Source of the DNA: Amycolatopsis roodepoortensis
GTDB lineage: Bacteria > Actinomycetota > Actinomycetes > Mycobacteriales > Pseudonocardiaceae
NCBI RefSeq assembly: GCF_014873915.1
Contig: NZ_JADBEJ010000005.1
Span: 1,116,001 to 1,180,000 of the forward strand
Direction of reading: 5' to 3'
Length of the DNA stretch: 64,000 bases
The notes beneath the pieces were generated by a model. The model had not been told where the DNA came from. It made no database searches and worked only from the letters and a program-made list of their open reading frames with translations. The position numbers and the translations under genes are program-made. This document shows, in pieces, positions 47,434-56,143 of the stretch (position 1 is the stretch's first letter; every line of letters starts with the position of its first letter).

Positions 47434-48729
47434 ATGCGCGTGGTGATCGTCGGAGGCGGGTTCGCCGGCTACAACGCGGCCAAGACCCTCCTCAAGTCGG
47501 TCGGCGACGACACGGAAGTCGTCGTGCTGAACCCGACCGACTACTTCCTCTATCTCCCCCTGCTCCCCGAAGTCGCCGCCGGGATCCTCGAACCGCGGCG
47601 GATCTCGGTGTCCATCCCAGGCACGTTGCGCGGTGTGCGACTGGTGCTCGGCACCGCCAAGTCCGTCGATTTCGAGGACCGCAGTGTGAGCTACACCGAC
47701 CCCGAGGGCCGCGAACACTCCCTCGGCTACGACCGTCTCGTCCTCGCCGCGGGCAGCGTCAACAAGCTGCTGCCGATCCCCGGTGTGCCCGAGTACGCCC
47801 ACGGCTTCCGCGGCCTGCCCGAAGCCCTCTACCTGCGGGACCACGTCACCCGGCAGATAGAACTCGCCGCGTCGGCCCAGGATCCGGCCGAACGCGACGC
47901 GCGCTGCACGTTCGTCGTGGTCGGCGCCGGCTACACCGGCACGGAGGTCGCCGCGCAAGGGCCCGCGTTCACCGCCGCGCTCGCCGCCCGGCATCCCGAG
48001 CTGAAGGACCAGAAGATCCGGTGGCTGCTGCTCGACGTCGCCGAGCGGGTCCTGCCGGAACTCGACCGGCGGCTCGGCGCCACGGCGGACCAGGTGCTGC
48101 GCGAACGCGGCGTCGAGGTACTGATGAAGACGTCGATCGACGACGCCGGCGAAAAGGGCGTCAAGCTGACCACCGGTGAATCCGTGCCCACGCACACCCT
48201 GGTGTGGTGCGTCGGCGTCCGGCCGGATCCGCTGATCGAGGACCTGGGGCTGAAGACGGTCAAGGGACGGCTCGTCGTGACAGCGCAGCTGAACGTCCCG
48301 GGACGGCGCGACGTCTACGCGTGCGGAGACGCGGCGGCCGTCCCCGATCTGACCCGGCCCGGCGAATACACGCCGATGACGGCCCAGCACGCCGAACGGC
48401 AGGGCAAACTCGCCGGGCGGAACGTGGCCGCGTCCCTCGGGCACGGCTCGCACGGCACCTACCGGCACCACGACCTCGGCTTCGTCGTCGACCTCGGCGC
48501 CCGCCGGGCCGCGGCGAATCCCTTGCACATCCCGCTTTCCGGGTTCGCGGCCAAGGCGGTGACCCGCGGCTACCACCTGCTGGCCATGCCGGGCAACCGC
48601 CTGCGCACCGCCACCGACTGGGCGCTCGAAGCGGTGACGAAGCGGCAGACAGTCCAATTAGGACTCGTACGATCGGGTTCGGTGCCGCTGGACACGGACT
48701 CCCCCGAACTCCCCCGCACGAACTGCTAG
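47434..48729 (+). CDS. NDH-2-like NAD(P)/FAD oxidoreductase
   Basis: 431 aa pyridine-nucleotide-disulfide-type flavoprotein: FAD motif VVIVGGGFAGYNAA (2-15), a second Rossmann motif VVVGAGYTGTEVA, and YACGDAAAVPDLTRPGEYTP. The pattern is that of type II NADH dehydrogenases, which pass electrons from NADH to menaquinone at the inner face of the membrane without pumping protons. No transmembrane helix is seen; attachment would be peripheral. It follows DUF4235 by 3 bp in the stress operon and precedes a pyruvate-oxidase-like gene, so the set may rewire respiration under stress (inference). Confidence 0.85.
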   Translation: MRVVIVGGGFAGYNAAKTLLKSVGDDTEVVVLNPTDYFLYLPLLPEVAAGILEPRRISVSIPGTLRGVRLVLGTAKSVDFEDRSVSYTDPEGREHSLGYDRLVLAAGSVNKLLPIPGVPEYAHGFRGLPEALYLRDHVTRQIELAASAQDPAERDARCTFVVVGAGYTGTEVAAQGPAFTAALAARHPELKDQKIRWLLLDVAERVLPELDRRLGATADQVLRERGVEVLMKTSIDDAGEKGVKLTTGESVPTHTLVWCVGVRPDPLIEDLGLKTVKGRLVVTAQLNVPGRRDVYACGDAAAVPDLTRPGEYTPMTAQHAERQGKLAGRNVAASLGHGSHGTYRHHDLGFVVDLGARRAAANPLHIPLSGFAAKAVTRGYHLLAMPGNRLRTATDWALEAVTKRQTVQLGLVRSGSVPLDTDSPELPRTNC

Positions 48730-48741
48730 AGGAGAGACGCC

Positions 48742-49245
48742 ATGACCACCGAATCCGATCCCGTCCGCGCCGAAGGGCCCTCGGTCGTCACCGACGGCGG
48801 CTCCGAGGGGGCGAAGCTGCTGGTGCTCGACCCTGCGGGCGAGGGCAAACACGGCGAACTCCCGGCGACGTGGCGCCCGCTCGCGGCCCAGCGTCAGATC
48901 ATCTGGTGCCGGCTGCCGGTGGACGGCGCGCTCAGCCAGGCCGAAGACGTGCTCGGTGACGCGGAACCCGGCGGCCCGCCGATCGACGTCGTGGCCGCCG
49001 GCGACGCGGCCGTGGACGCGCTGCGGCTGGCCGAACGCCACCCCGGCTCGGCGTCCCATGTCCTGCTGGTCGACCCGGTGCCGGACGAGTCGTCCGACCT
49101 CGCCGAACGGGTGCGTTCGGCCGGGACCGCGGTGGACGTGCTCCCCCACAGCACCGGTGAGCCGTACAACCGGGTGCCGCCGCCGCTGCCGCTCGGGCAT
49201 CCGGACGTCGTCGCCGGGATCACCAAGATCCTCGAGGACGTTTAG
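48742..49245 (+). CDS. Hypothetical protein, alpha/beta-hydrolase-like remnant
   Basis: 167 aa. The pattern AKLLVLDPAGEGKHGELPAT, VDVVAAGDAAVDALRLAERH and SHVLLVDPVPDES looks like alternating strands and helices of an alpha/beta hydrolase, with VVAAGDAAV in the place of the nucleophile elbow, but no catalytic Ser or complete triad is visible, so it is probably not an active hydrolase. AGGAGA precedes the ATG. It is co-transcribed between the NDH-2-like and ThDP genes. The identity remains uncertain. Confidence 0.65.
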   Translation: MTTESDPVRAEGPSVVTDGGSEGAKLLVLDPAGEGKHGELPATWRPLAAQRQIIWCRLPVDGALSQAEDVLGDAEPGGPPIDVVAAGDAAVDALRLAERHPGSASHVLLVDPVPDESSDLAERVRSAGTAVDVLPHSTGEPYNRVPPPLPLGHPDVVAGITKILEDV

Positions 49246-49274
49246 CCGCCGGAGGGCGGCGGTATCCGGCGACC

Positions 49275-51065
49275 ATGAGCGAAACCGTTGCGGACCATGT
49301 TCTGACCAGGCTGCGCGAATGGGACGTGGAGCAGGTCTTCGCCTATCCCGGGGACGGGATCAACGGGCTGGTGAGCGCGTTCGGTGCGGCGGGCAACAAA
49401 CCCCGTTTCGTCCAGACGCGGCACGAGGAGATGGCGGCGTTCGCGGCCGTCGGCTACGCGAAGCTGAGCGGACGCCCCGGTGTCTGCATGGCGACGTCCG
49501 GCCCGGGGGCGATCCACCTGCTCAACGGCCTCTACGACGCCAAACTCGACCACGTGCCGGTGGTGGCGATCGTCGGGCAGACGGCGCGCAGCGCGATGGG
49601 CGGCAGTTACCAGCAGGAGGTGGACCTGCAGGCGTTGTTCAAGGACGTCGCGAGCGAATACCTCGTCGAGGTGAACGTCCCGGAACAGCTGCCGAACGCG
49701 CTCGACCGCGCCCTCCGCACGGCCATCGCGCAGCGCGCGCCCACGGCGGTGATCATCCCGGCGGATCTGCAGGAGGAGACCTACCAGCCGCCGCAGCACG
49801 AGTTCAAGCACGTGCCGTCGTCCCCGCCCGACCATCCGCGGGCCAGTGTCATCCCGCCCTCGGAAGAGGTCGCCCGCGCCGCGGAGGTGCTGAACGCGGG
49901 TGAGAAGGTGGCGATCCTGCTCGGGCAGGGCGCGCGTAACGCCGTCACCGAGTTGCGCGAGGTCGCCGAACTGACCGGCGCCGGAGTGGCGAAGGCGTTA
50001 CTGGGCAAGGATGTCCTGCCCGACGACCTGCCGTACGTCACCGGCTCCATCGGCCTGCTCGGCACCCGGCCGACGTACGAGATGATGCGGGACTGCGACA
50101 CGTTCCTGATCGTCGGTTCGAACATGCCGTACGCGCAGTTCCTGCCGGAATTCGGCCAGGCCCGCGCGGTCCAGATCGACATCGATCCCCGGTTCCTCGG
50201 CCTGCGCTATCCGACCGAGGTGAATCTCCTCGGCGACGCGAAGGGCACGCTGCAGCAGCTGATTCCGTTGCTGGAGCGCAAAACCGACCGCGGCTGGCGC
50301 GAAAAGATCGAGAAGAACGTCGGCGAATGGCAGGAGACCCTGACCCGCCAGGCGATGCTGGAGGCGAACCCGGTCAACCCGATGCGGATCGTGCACGAAC
50401 TGTCCGAGCGGATCCCCGAAGACGCCATCGTCACCGCCGACTCCGGTTCGGCCACCAACTGGTATGCCAGGAATCTCCGGATGCGCGGCCGTATGCGGGG
50501 CACGCTCTCCGGCACCCTCGCGACGATGGGCTCCGGCGTCCCGTACGCGATCGGCGCGAAATTCGCTAATCCCGACCGGCCGGTGATCGCACTGGTCGGC
50601 GACGGCGCGATGCAGATGAACGGGATGGCGGAACTGCTGACCATCGCCCGCTACCGCGAACTGTGGTCCGATCAGCGCTGCGTCGTCTGCGTGTTCCACA
50701 ACGGTGACCTGAACCAGGTCACCTGGGAACTGCGGGCGATGGGCGGCTCGCCGAAGTTCGAGCCGTCGCAGAGCCTGCCGGAAGTGTCCTATTCGGACTT
50801 CGCGCTGGAGGTCGGCCTCGGCGGGATCGCCGTCGAGGATCCCGCCCGGCTCGGCGAGGCGTGGGACGTCGCGCTCTCGGCCGACGTACCGACCGTGCTC
50901 GACGTCCGCTGCGACCCCGAGGTGCCGCCGATTCCGCCGCACGCCACGTTCGAGCAGGTGAAGGCCATGACCGAAGCCGTCCTGAAGGGTGAGCCCGACG
51001 CCTGGCACCTGGTGACGCAGGGGATCAAGACGAAGATGCAGGAACTGCTGCCCTCGCGCCGCTGA
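49275..51065 (+). CDS. ThDP-dependent enzyme, pyruvate oxidase-like
   Basis: 596 aa. Three-domain ThDP enzyme: N-terminal PYR domain with the cofactor-activating Glu in QTRHEEMAAFAAVG, a central domain (VAILLGQGARNAV), and the PP domain with GDGAMQMNGMAELL and a second ThDP-binding NGDLNQ. Size and motifs fit pyruvate oxidase/PoxB-like proteins better than acetolactate synthase. PoxB feeds electrons from pyruvate oxidation to the quinone pool and makes acetate. A C-terminal lipid-binding helix as in PoxB is not evident. Following the NDH-2-like gene, it may be a second membrane-linked electron source in the stress operon. Confidence 0.85.
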   Translation: MSETVADHVLTRLREWDVEQVFAYPGDGINGLVSAFGAAGNKPRFVQTRHEEMAAFAAVGYAKLSGRPGVCMATSGPGAIHLLNGLYDAKLDHVPVVAIVGQTARSAMGGSYQQEVDLQALFKDVASEYLVEVNVPEQLPNALDRALRTAIAQRAPTAVIIPADLQEETYQPPQHEFKHVPSSPPDHPRASVIPPSEEVARAAEVLNAGEKVAILLGQGARNAVTELREVAELTGAGVAKALLGKDVLPDDLPYVTGSIGLLGTRPTYEMMRDCDTFLIVGSNMPYAQFLPEFGQARAVQIDIDPRFLGLRYPTEVNLLGDAKGTLQQLIPLLERKTDRGWREKIEKNVGEWQETLTRQAMLEANPVNPMRIVHELSERIPEDAIVTADSGSATNWYARNLRMRGRMRGTLSGTLATMGSGVPYAIGAKFANPDRPVIALVGDGAMQMNGMAELLTIARYRELWSDQRCVVCVFHNGDLNQVTWELRAMGGSPKFEPSQSLPEVSYSDFALEVGLGGIAVEDPARLGEAWDVALSADVPTVLDVRCDPEVPPIPPHATFEQVKAMTEAVLKGEPDAWHLVTQGIKTKMQELLPSRR

Positions 51066-51068
51066 GGC

Positions 51069-51863
51069 TCAGGCGCTGGCGCCGCCGTCGAGGACGATGT
51101 CGTGCCCCACGACGTACGCGGACTCGTCCGAAGCCAGCCAGAGCACGGCCGCGGCGATCTCCTCGACCGCGCCGATCCGGCCGAGCGGGATGACCGACCC
51201 GAGCCGCTCGGCGCGGTCGGCCTCGGATTCACCCGGCCGGAACGACATGCCGGTGTCGGTGGCGCCGGGGCTGACCGCGTTGATCCGGATGCCCTCGGCG
51301 ATGTGGTCGCGTGCCGCGGTGCGGGTCAGCACGTCCACGGCGGCCTTCGAAGCGGCGTAGGCGGCCATCCCCGGCAGACGGTGGTGCGAGCCGATGTTCG
51401 AGGACATGTTGACGATGACTCCCCCGCCGTCGGCCCGCATCTGGGCGATCTCGTGTTTCATCGACAGCCAGGTGCCCGTGAGGTTCGTCCGCACGACGGC
51501 GTCGAAGTCGTCTTCGTCCAGATCCGCCGTCGGCGCGGGACTGCCGAGCACACCGGCGTTGTTGAACGCGATGTCGAGTTTGCCGTGCCGCCGCACGGTC
51601 TCGGCCACGAGACGCTCGACTTCCGCGCCGGTACTCACGTCGGCGGTCACCGCGTCGGCGGCTCCGCCGTCGGCCTCGATCTCCTTCACCGTCTGGCGTA
51701 GCTTCTCGCCGTCCCGGCCGGACACGACGACCTGAGCGCCTTCGCGCGCGAAGGCCGCCGCCGTGGCGCGGCCGATCCCGGACCCTCCTCCGGTGACCAG
51801 GACGACCTTGCCGCTGAATCGCTTCCCCACAGTAGCTACCACTTTCTGGTCCGATCGTTCCAT
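51069..51863 (-). CDS. SDR-family oxidoreductase
   Basis: 264 aa classical short-chain dehydrogenase: VTGGGSGIGRATAAAF, NNAGVLG, the catalytic Ser in NMSSNIG and YAASKAAVD (YxxxK), and the C-terminal SDESAYVVGHDIVLDGG. Substrate unknown. The ATG at 51863 lies 2 bp after the stop of the TetR gene, so both are read from one promoter and the TetR protein probably represses its own operon. Convergent with the ThDP gene, with only 3 bp between stops. Confidence 0.9.
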   Translation of the reverse strand: MERSDQKVVATVGKRFSGKVVLVTGGGSGIGRATAAAFAREGAQVVVSGRDGEKLRQTVKEIEADGGAADAVTADVSTGAEVERLVAETVRRHGKLDIAFNNAGVLGSPAPTADLDEDDFDAVVRTNLTGTWLSMKHEIAQMRADGGGVIVNMSSNIGSHHRLPGMAAYAASKAAVDVLTRTAARDHIAEGIRINAVSPGATDTGMSFRPGESEADRAERLGSVIPLGRIGAVEEIAAAVLWLASDESAYVVGHDIVLDGGASA

Positions 51864-51865
51864 TA

Positions 51866-52462
51866 TCAGTGTTTGCGAGCGGCTTCGAGCACCGCGATGG
51901 CCTGCTTCGCCGTCGCCTTGGCGCGCGCCGCGGGATCCGGCCCCTTGCTCAGCACCCGCATTCCCTGCAGGACGGTGAGCAGGAAGCCGGCCAGCTCTTC
52001 CGGGTCCGCGGCGGCGTCCAGTTCGCCCTGCGCCTTCGCGCGGCTCAACGCCATCCGCACAACCAGCTCGAGCGCGTCCCAGCTGCGCTCGACCACCCGC
52101 GCGACCTCGGGATCCCTCGGCATCATCTCCATGGCGGCGTTGACCACGAAACAGCCTTTACGCCCCGATTCCCCCAGTATTTCGGCGAGATACCGATCGA
52201 TGAGCCGCCGCACGCCCGCGAGCGCCGGCCCCGGGCCGGCGAAGTCCTCGACGAACCGCTCGTTGCCCCGGGCGATGTAGCGGTTCAGGGCCGTCAGGTA
52301 CAGCTCGTGCTTGGTGCCGAACGTGGCGTACAGGCTCGCCTTGCCGATGCCGAGCTCGGCGACCAGGTCACTGACCGAGGTGGCCTCGTACCCCTGCCGC
52401 CAGAACAGTTCCAGCGCGGCTTCACAGGCCGCGTCGACGTCGAATTCCTTCACCCGGGACAC
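51866..52462 (-). CDS. TetR-family repressor
   Basis: 198 aa. N-terminal HTH: ALELFWRQGYEATSVSDLVA with the recognition region GIGKASLYATFGTKHELYL; the C-terminal half matches the TetR_C group with the FVVNAAMEMMPRDPEV stretch and several Cys/Met residues, as in YxaF/LmrA-like repressors. It heads a two-gene unit with the SDR. Start GTG at 52462 preceded by GAGAGGAG on the minus strand... the ribosome site is weak. The ligand is unknown. Confidence 0.88.
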   Translation of the reverse strand: MSRVKEFDVDAACEAALELFWRQGYEATSVSDLVAELGIGKASLYATFGTKHELYLTALNRYIARGNERFVEDFAGPGPALAGVRRLIDRYLAEILGESGRKGCFVVNAAMEMMPRDPEVARVVERSWDALELVVRMALSRAKAQGELDAAADPEELAGFLLTVLQGMRVLSKGPDPAARAKATAKQAIAVLEAARKH

Positions 52463-52774
52463 GAGAGGAGCTTAGCTGCATCTGGACCGATCGGTCAAGA
52501 AAGTGGCGGTCTCGGTTCCAGCCGAGGGCGTCTTGGGTGCCCCGCCCCGTCGATGAAGGCTCGAGGGTGGCGGAGGTGGCGTCGCGAAAGCCACTTTCGG
52601 GACACCAGACGTCTCGAAAGTGGCTTTCGCGACATGTTCGCCAGGGCCGACGCCGGGCCCGACCAAGGCCGACGTTGCGAAAGCCACGTTCGCAACGTTG
52701 AAGGTTGCGAAAGTGGCTTTCGCAACCCTCGGGCCGGGCGCGGTGAAGGCTCAGGGCGCCGGCAGGAAAGCCGC
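52463..52774. repeat. Gene-free region with two hairpins of the GCGAAAGCCACTTTCGC family
   Basis: First hairpin: arms 52581-52603 and 52611-52633, 7-nt loop, one mismatch. Second hairpin: arms 52675-52697 and 52705-52727, 7-nt loop, one mismatch. The first is the reverse-oriented twin of the element split by IS30 at 37427. No gene is visible in these 312 bp; the part next to the TetR start should carry its promoter. Confidence 0.75.
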
Positions 52775-53143
52775 TCAGCTACCCGAGTCGTAGGCCGACC
52801 GCGCCTCTTCCACCTTCGGCAGGTTCTCCGTCGACCAGTCCGCCAGGGTCGCGAAAAGCGGCGCCAGGCTCCGGCCGAGGTCACTGATCTCGTACTCGAC
52901 CCGGGGCGGCACCTCGGCGTGGTAGGTCCGGGTGAGCAGGCCGTCGCGTTCCAGCTGCCGCAACCGTTGCGTCAGCACCTTCGGCGTGATCGAACCGATG
53001 CGCCGCTCGAGTTCGACGAACCGCTGCCTGCCGAATTCGTTGAGCGCCCACAGGATCGGCGTGGTCCAGCGGCTGAAGACGAGGTCGACCACCGGGGCGA
53101 TCGGGCAGGCCTGTTCGGGGGTCGTCGAGGCGTCGGCACGCAT
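52775..53143 (-). CDS. HxlR-family transcriptional regulator
   Basis: 122 aa winged-helix protein. ACPIAPVVDLVFSRWTTPIL holds the conserved Cys and first helices; GSITPKVLTQRLRQLERDGL is the recognition helix and wing, and EYEISDLGRSLAPLFATLADW the dimerisation helix. Divergent from a GNAT gene, a typical target arrangement, although these regulators can act elsewhere. ATG at 53143. The function and inducer are unknown. Confidence 0.88.
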   Translation of the reverse strand: MRADASTTPEQACPIAPVVDLVFSRWTTPILWALNEFGRQRFVELERRIGSITPKVLTQRLRQLERDGLLTRTYHAEVPPRVEYEISDLGRSLAPLFATLADWSTENLPKVEEARSAYDSGS

Positions 53144-53222
53144 GACGCCAAGGTACGCCGGGTTGCCGAGTTGTCATGATCCGGACACCCCACGGCCGCG
53201 CCGGGGCGCGTAACGTTCTGTT

Positions 53223-53747
53223 ATGGACTTGACCACCGAAAGGCTCGTCGTCCGTGAGTGGTCCGAGGACGACGCCGAAGCCGCGCTGGCGATCTACGGC
53301 ACCACCGACGTGACCCGATGGCTGACCCCGGCGATGGACCGCGTGACCGACGCCGCGGCCATGCGTTCGGTTCTGCAGGCCTGGCAACAGGCGCAGCCGA
53401 ATCTCGTGCCGCCGCGCGGGAGATGGGCGGTGCAGCGCAAGGAGGACGGCGTGGTCGTCGGCGGGCTGGGCATCCACCTGCTGCCACCGTACGAAGAGGA
53501 CCTGGAGATCAGCTGGCAGCTGCATCCGGACGCCTGGGGCGAGGGGTACGCCTCCGAGGCCGCCCGCGCGCTGATCGGCTGGGCGTTCACCCAGGACACG
53601 GACGAACTCTTCGCCGTCGCGCGGCCGAACAACACCCGCGCCATCGCGACCGCGAAACGGCTCGGGATGGTCTGGGTCGGGGAAACCGACAAGTACTACG
53701 GGCTTCGCCTGCAGGTGTACCGGATCCGGCACACGGACACGGTCTAG
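53223..53747 (+). CDS. GNAT-family acetyltransferase (RimJ/RimL-like)
   Basis: 174 aa. LTTERLVVREWSEDDAEAAL opens the RimJ/RimL-type domain; HPDAWGEGYASEAARALIGW is the acetyl-CoA site, followed by ARPNNTRAIATAKRLGM. It probably acetylates an amino group on a protein or small molecule. Divergent from the HxlR gene (79 bp). Its TAG shares a CTAG with the stop of the convergent TetR-type gene. Confidence 0.88.
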   Translation: MDLTTERLVVREWSEDDAEAALAIYGTTDVTRWLTPAMDRVTDAAAMRSVLQAWQQAQPNLVPPRGRWAVQRKEDGVVVGGLGIHLLPPYEEDLEISWQLHPDAWGEGYASEAARALIGWAFTQDTDELFAVARPNNTRAIATAKRLGMVWVGETDKYYGLRLQVYRIRHTDTV

Positions 53748-54820
53748 GCGCTGTCCACACGGGACACTTCGCCCGAGACGGCGTGTCCCGCGCCGCGCCC
53801 GTCCGCCGTGGCGACGACGCGGCCCCGGTCGACCCGGATCGCGACCTCGGTCTCGTCGCTGACCGCGAGCACCCCCGCGGCCGCCGCCAGTGTCCCGGTC
53901 ACGTCGCACACCACGCGCAGGCGCGGCCAAGCCGGCTCCGGGAAGGCCTGCCGCAGACCGCCGCACACCTCCGCGACGGTCAGCCGGGTCAGCGGCACCA
54001 GCTCGGCGGGCTCGCTGGTCACGACGACGACGGTGACATCGCCGTCGTGCGCCCGGACGGCCTCTTCCGCGGCGCCCAGCCGATGCGTGCCCAGGACGAC
54101 GACCACGCCGTCGGCCGGCACGAAGGATTCGGCGCGCACGAGGTCGACGGCCCCCGGCGGTGACCACGGCCGGTCGGCCGCCTGCGCCGCGGGCACGATC
54201 ACCGGCGGCGCCCACCAGTCGTTGAAGGCCAGCCCCGCCAGCCGTTCGCAGGCGCTCACGACGTCGAAGGGTTCGACGAGGCCCGGCGCGGCGGCCGCCA
54301 GCTGGCCGGCGCCGTGCAGCGTGGTCAGCACGGTTTCCGCGAGCCGGACCCGGCGCGGGATCGGCGACCCTGGCGGCCGCTCCGGCGGATCGAGCCGTTC
54401 CAGCGCGAGCCCCAGCAGCAGGCCGTTGAGCTTCACCAGCTGAGCGAACGGCCGCCGGATCCGCTCGTCCGCGAGTACCTCCGGCATCAGGTCGCGCGCG
54501 AGGCCCGCCTGATCGTCGTTCAGCGGAAACGCGGCCACTCTCACCCTGGCCAGAGCGCCCAGCGCGTCCTCGAGCGTCTCGCCGGGCGCCGCGTGCGGCG
54601 CGCCCGCGGACCGCTCGGCCAATTCGGCCAGGACGGCGAAATACAGCGCGCGTTTTCCCGGGAAGTTCGAGTAGACCGCGCCGCGGGTGAGTTCCGCCCG
54701 CTCGGCGATGACGTCGATCTTGGCATCCCGGAAGCCCTGCTCCGCGAACTCGTCACGCGCGGCGGCCAGCACCTTCGCGCGATTGCGCTCCTGCGTCTCC
54801 GCCCTGCTCAGCCGGACCAT
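53744..54820 (-). CDS. TetR-family regulator with a C-terminal thioredoxin/peroxiredoxin-like extension
   Basis: 358 aa, far longer than the usual 190-230. The N-terminus is a normal TetR HTH (RAELTRGAVYSNFPGKRALY). From about residue 200 a separate alpha/beta domain reads VVVLGTHRLGAAEEAVRAHD, VTVVVVTSEPAELVPL and VVCDVTGTLAAAAGVLAVSD, recalling the peroxiredoxin/redoxin fold, but without any obvious peroxidatic Cys (only the Cys of VVCDV). The domain assignment is tentative. Divergent from a P450 gene with a palindrome between, so it probably represses that P450. ATG at 54820; stop shares CTAG with the GNAT gene. Confidence 0.75.
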   Translation of the reverse strand: MVRLSRAETQERNRAKVLAAARDEFAEQGFRDAKIDVIAERAELTRGAVYSNFPGKRALYFAVLAELAERSAGAPHAAPGETLEDALGALARVRVAAFPLNDDQAGLARDLMPEVLADERIRRPFAQLVKLNGLLLGLALERLDPPERPPGSPIPRRVRLAETVLTTLHGAGQLAAAAPGLVEPFDVVSACERLAGLAFNDWWAPPVIVPAAQAADRPWSPPGAVDLVRAESFVPADGVVVVLGTHRLGAAEEAVRAHDGDVTVVVVTSEPAELVPLTRLTVAEVCGGLRQAFPEPAWPRLRVVCDVTGTLAAAAGVLAVSDETEVAIRVDRGRVVATADGRGAGHAVSGEVSRVDSA

Positions 54821-54878
54821 CGGCCTCCCGTCTGCCGGCACGTTGCCCTCGGACCCGGATCAAGATACCTTGACCATT

Positions 54879-54897
54879 CAGATGATGAGAACATCTG
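54879..54897. promoter_or_regulatory. Candidate TetR operator before the P450 gene
   Basis: CAGATG, 7 nt, CATCTG is a perfect 6-bp inverted repeat, 59 bp from the TetR start and 30 bp from the preferred P450 start. It overlaps the ATG codons at 54882 and 54885, which argues against those as P450 starts. Confidence 0.5.
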
Positions 54898-54926
54898 ATT
54901 TGAACATCCGAACTGGGAGAGCCGCT

Positions 54927-56117
54927 TTGTCCGAAGTTCCCGAGATCCTCTTGACCGACCCCGAAGTCCTGCGCGACCCGTTCACCGCCTACGGACCGGC
55001 CCGCGAGCGCTCCCCGATCGCCAAGCTCAGCGCACCCGGGTTCGCCATGTGGGCGGTGCTGCGCCACGAAGAGGCGCGGAAGATGCTGAGCGACCAGCGA
55101 TTCGCCCTGAGCGCGAACAGCTACCAGCGCATGGACATCCCCGACCACTGCCGCCCGTACATGCGGACGATGCAGGAGGTCGAGGGACCGGAACACCTCC
55201 GGCTCCGGCGGCTCGTCGCCCCGGCGTTCACTCCGCGCAAAGCCGCCGAGCTCCGCCCGGGGATCGAGCGGCTCGTGGACGACCTCCTCGACGAGCTCGC
55301 CGGGGAAGACCGGATCGACCTGGTCACCGCCTTCGCGCGGCCACTCCCGGTCGACGTGATCTGCGCACTGGTCGGCATCCCCGCGGCCGACCGCCCGCGG
55401 TGGCGCGAATACGGCGCACTGGTTTCGGCAGGCGACGGCGCGGGACTCGCGAAAGCGGTCCCCGGGATCGTCGAGGGCGCGCTCGCCGCCATCGCGGACC
55501 GGAAACGGGACGCGGGCGAGGACGTCGTCTCGCAACTGCTCCGGATCCAGGCCGAAGACGGCGACCGGCTCAGCGAAACCGAACTGGTCGCCCTGGTCTG
55601 GCAACTCGTACTGGGCGGCCAGGTGCCCGGCAACCTCATCGCCAACGCCGTAGAAATCCTGCTCTCCCACCCCGAGCAGCTGGCCGAGCTCCGCGAAGAC
55701 CCGTCGCTCATGCCCGGCGCGGTCGAGGAGGTGATGCGCTGGCAGAGCCCGCAGCTGCTGACGATCCCCCGGTTCGCCACCACGGACGTCCGGATCGGCG
55801 ACGTCCTCATCCCCGAAGGAGAACCTGTTACCGTCGCGATCGCGGCGGTGAACCGGGACCCGCGGGCCTTCGGAGACCCGGACGTCTTCGACATCCGGCG
55901 CGCGGCGGGACCGGCGTGGCACCTCGCCTTCGCCCACGGGCCGCACTTCTGTCTCGGCGCTTCCTTGGCCAGGGTTCAGGTCGAGGTCGCGCTCACCGCA
56001 CTGCTGCGCAGATTCCCCGATCTCGCCCTCGCCGACGGCCTGCTGCGGATCCCGGACCCCGGCACCTGGCGGCTGAACTCGTTGCCGGTCACACTGCATG
56101 CCACGGTTGCGAACTGA
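54927..56117 (+). CDS. Cytochrome P450 (soluble actinobacterial type)
   Basis: 396 aa. Haem motif FAHGPHFCLGASLARVQ, ExxR as EEVMRWQ, and an I-helix of LVLGGQVPGNLI, in which the usual acid-Thr pair is absent; this variant is known in several actinobacterial P450s. Start: TTG at 54927 gives the standard N-terminus (SEVPEILLTDPEVLRDPFTA) and has GGGAGAG upstream; the ATGs at 54882 and 54885 lie in the palindrome and are less likely. Substrate unknown. Divergent from the TetR-type regulator, and followed 26 bp later by an F420-type oxidoreductase. Confidence 0.9.
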   Translation: MSEVPEILLTDPEVLRDPFTAYGPARERSPIAKLSAPGFAMWAVLRHEEARKMLSDQRFALSANSYQRMDIPDHCRPYMRTMQEVEGPEHLRLRRLVAPAFTPRKAAELRPGIERLVDDLLDELAGEDRIDLVTAFARPLPVDVICALVGIPAADRPRWREYGALVSAGDGAGLAKAVPGIVEGALAAIADRKRDAGEDVVSQLLRIQAEDGDRLSETELVALVWQLVLGGQVPGNLIANAVEILLSHPEQLAELREDPSLMPGAVEEVMRWQSPQLLTIPRFATTDVRIGDVLIPEGEPVTVAIAAVNRDPRAFGDPDVFDIRRAAGPAWHLAFAHGPHFCLGASLARVQVEVALTALLRRFPDLALADGLLRIPDPGTWRLNSLPVTLHATVAN

Positions 56118-56143
56118 AACACGTTCTAATAACGTGAGCGGCT

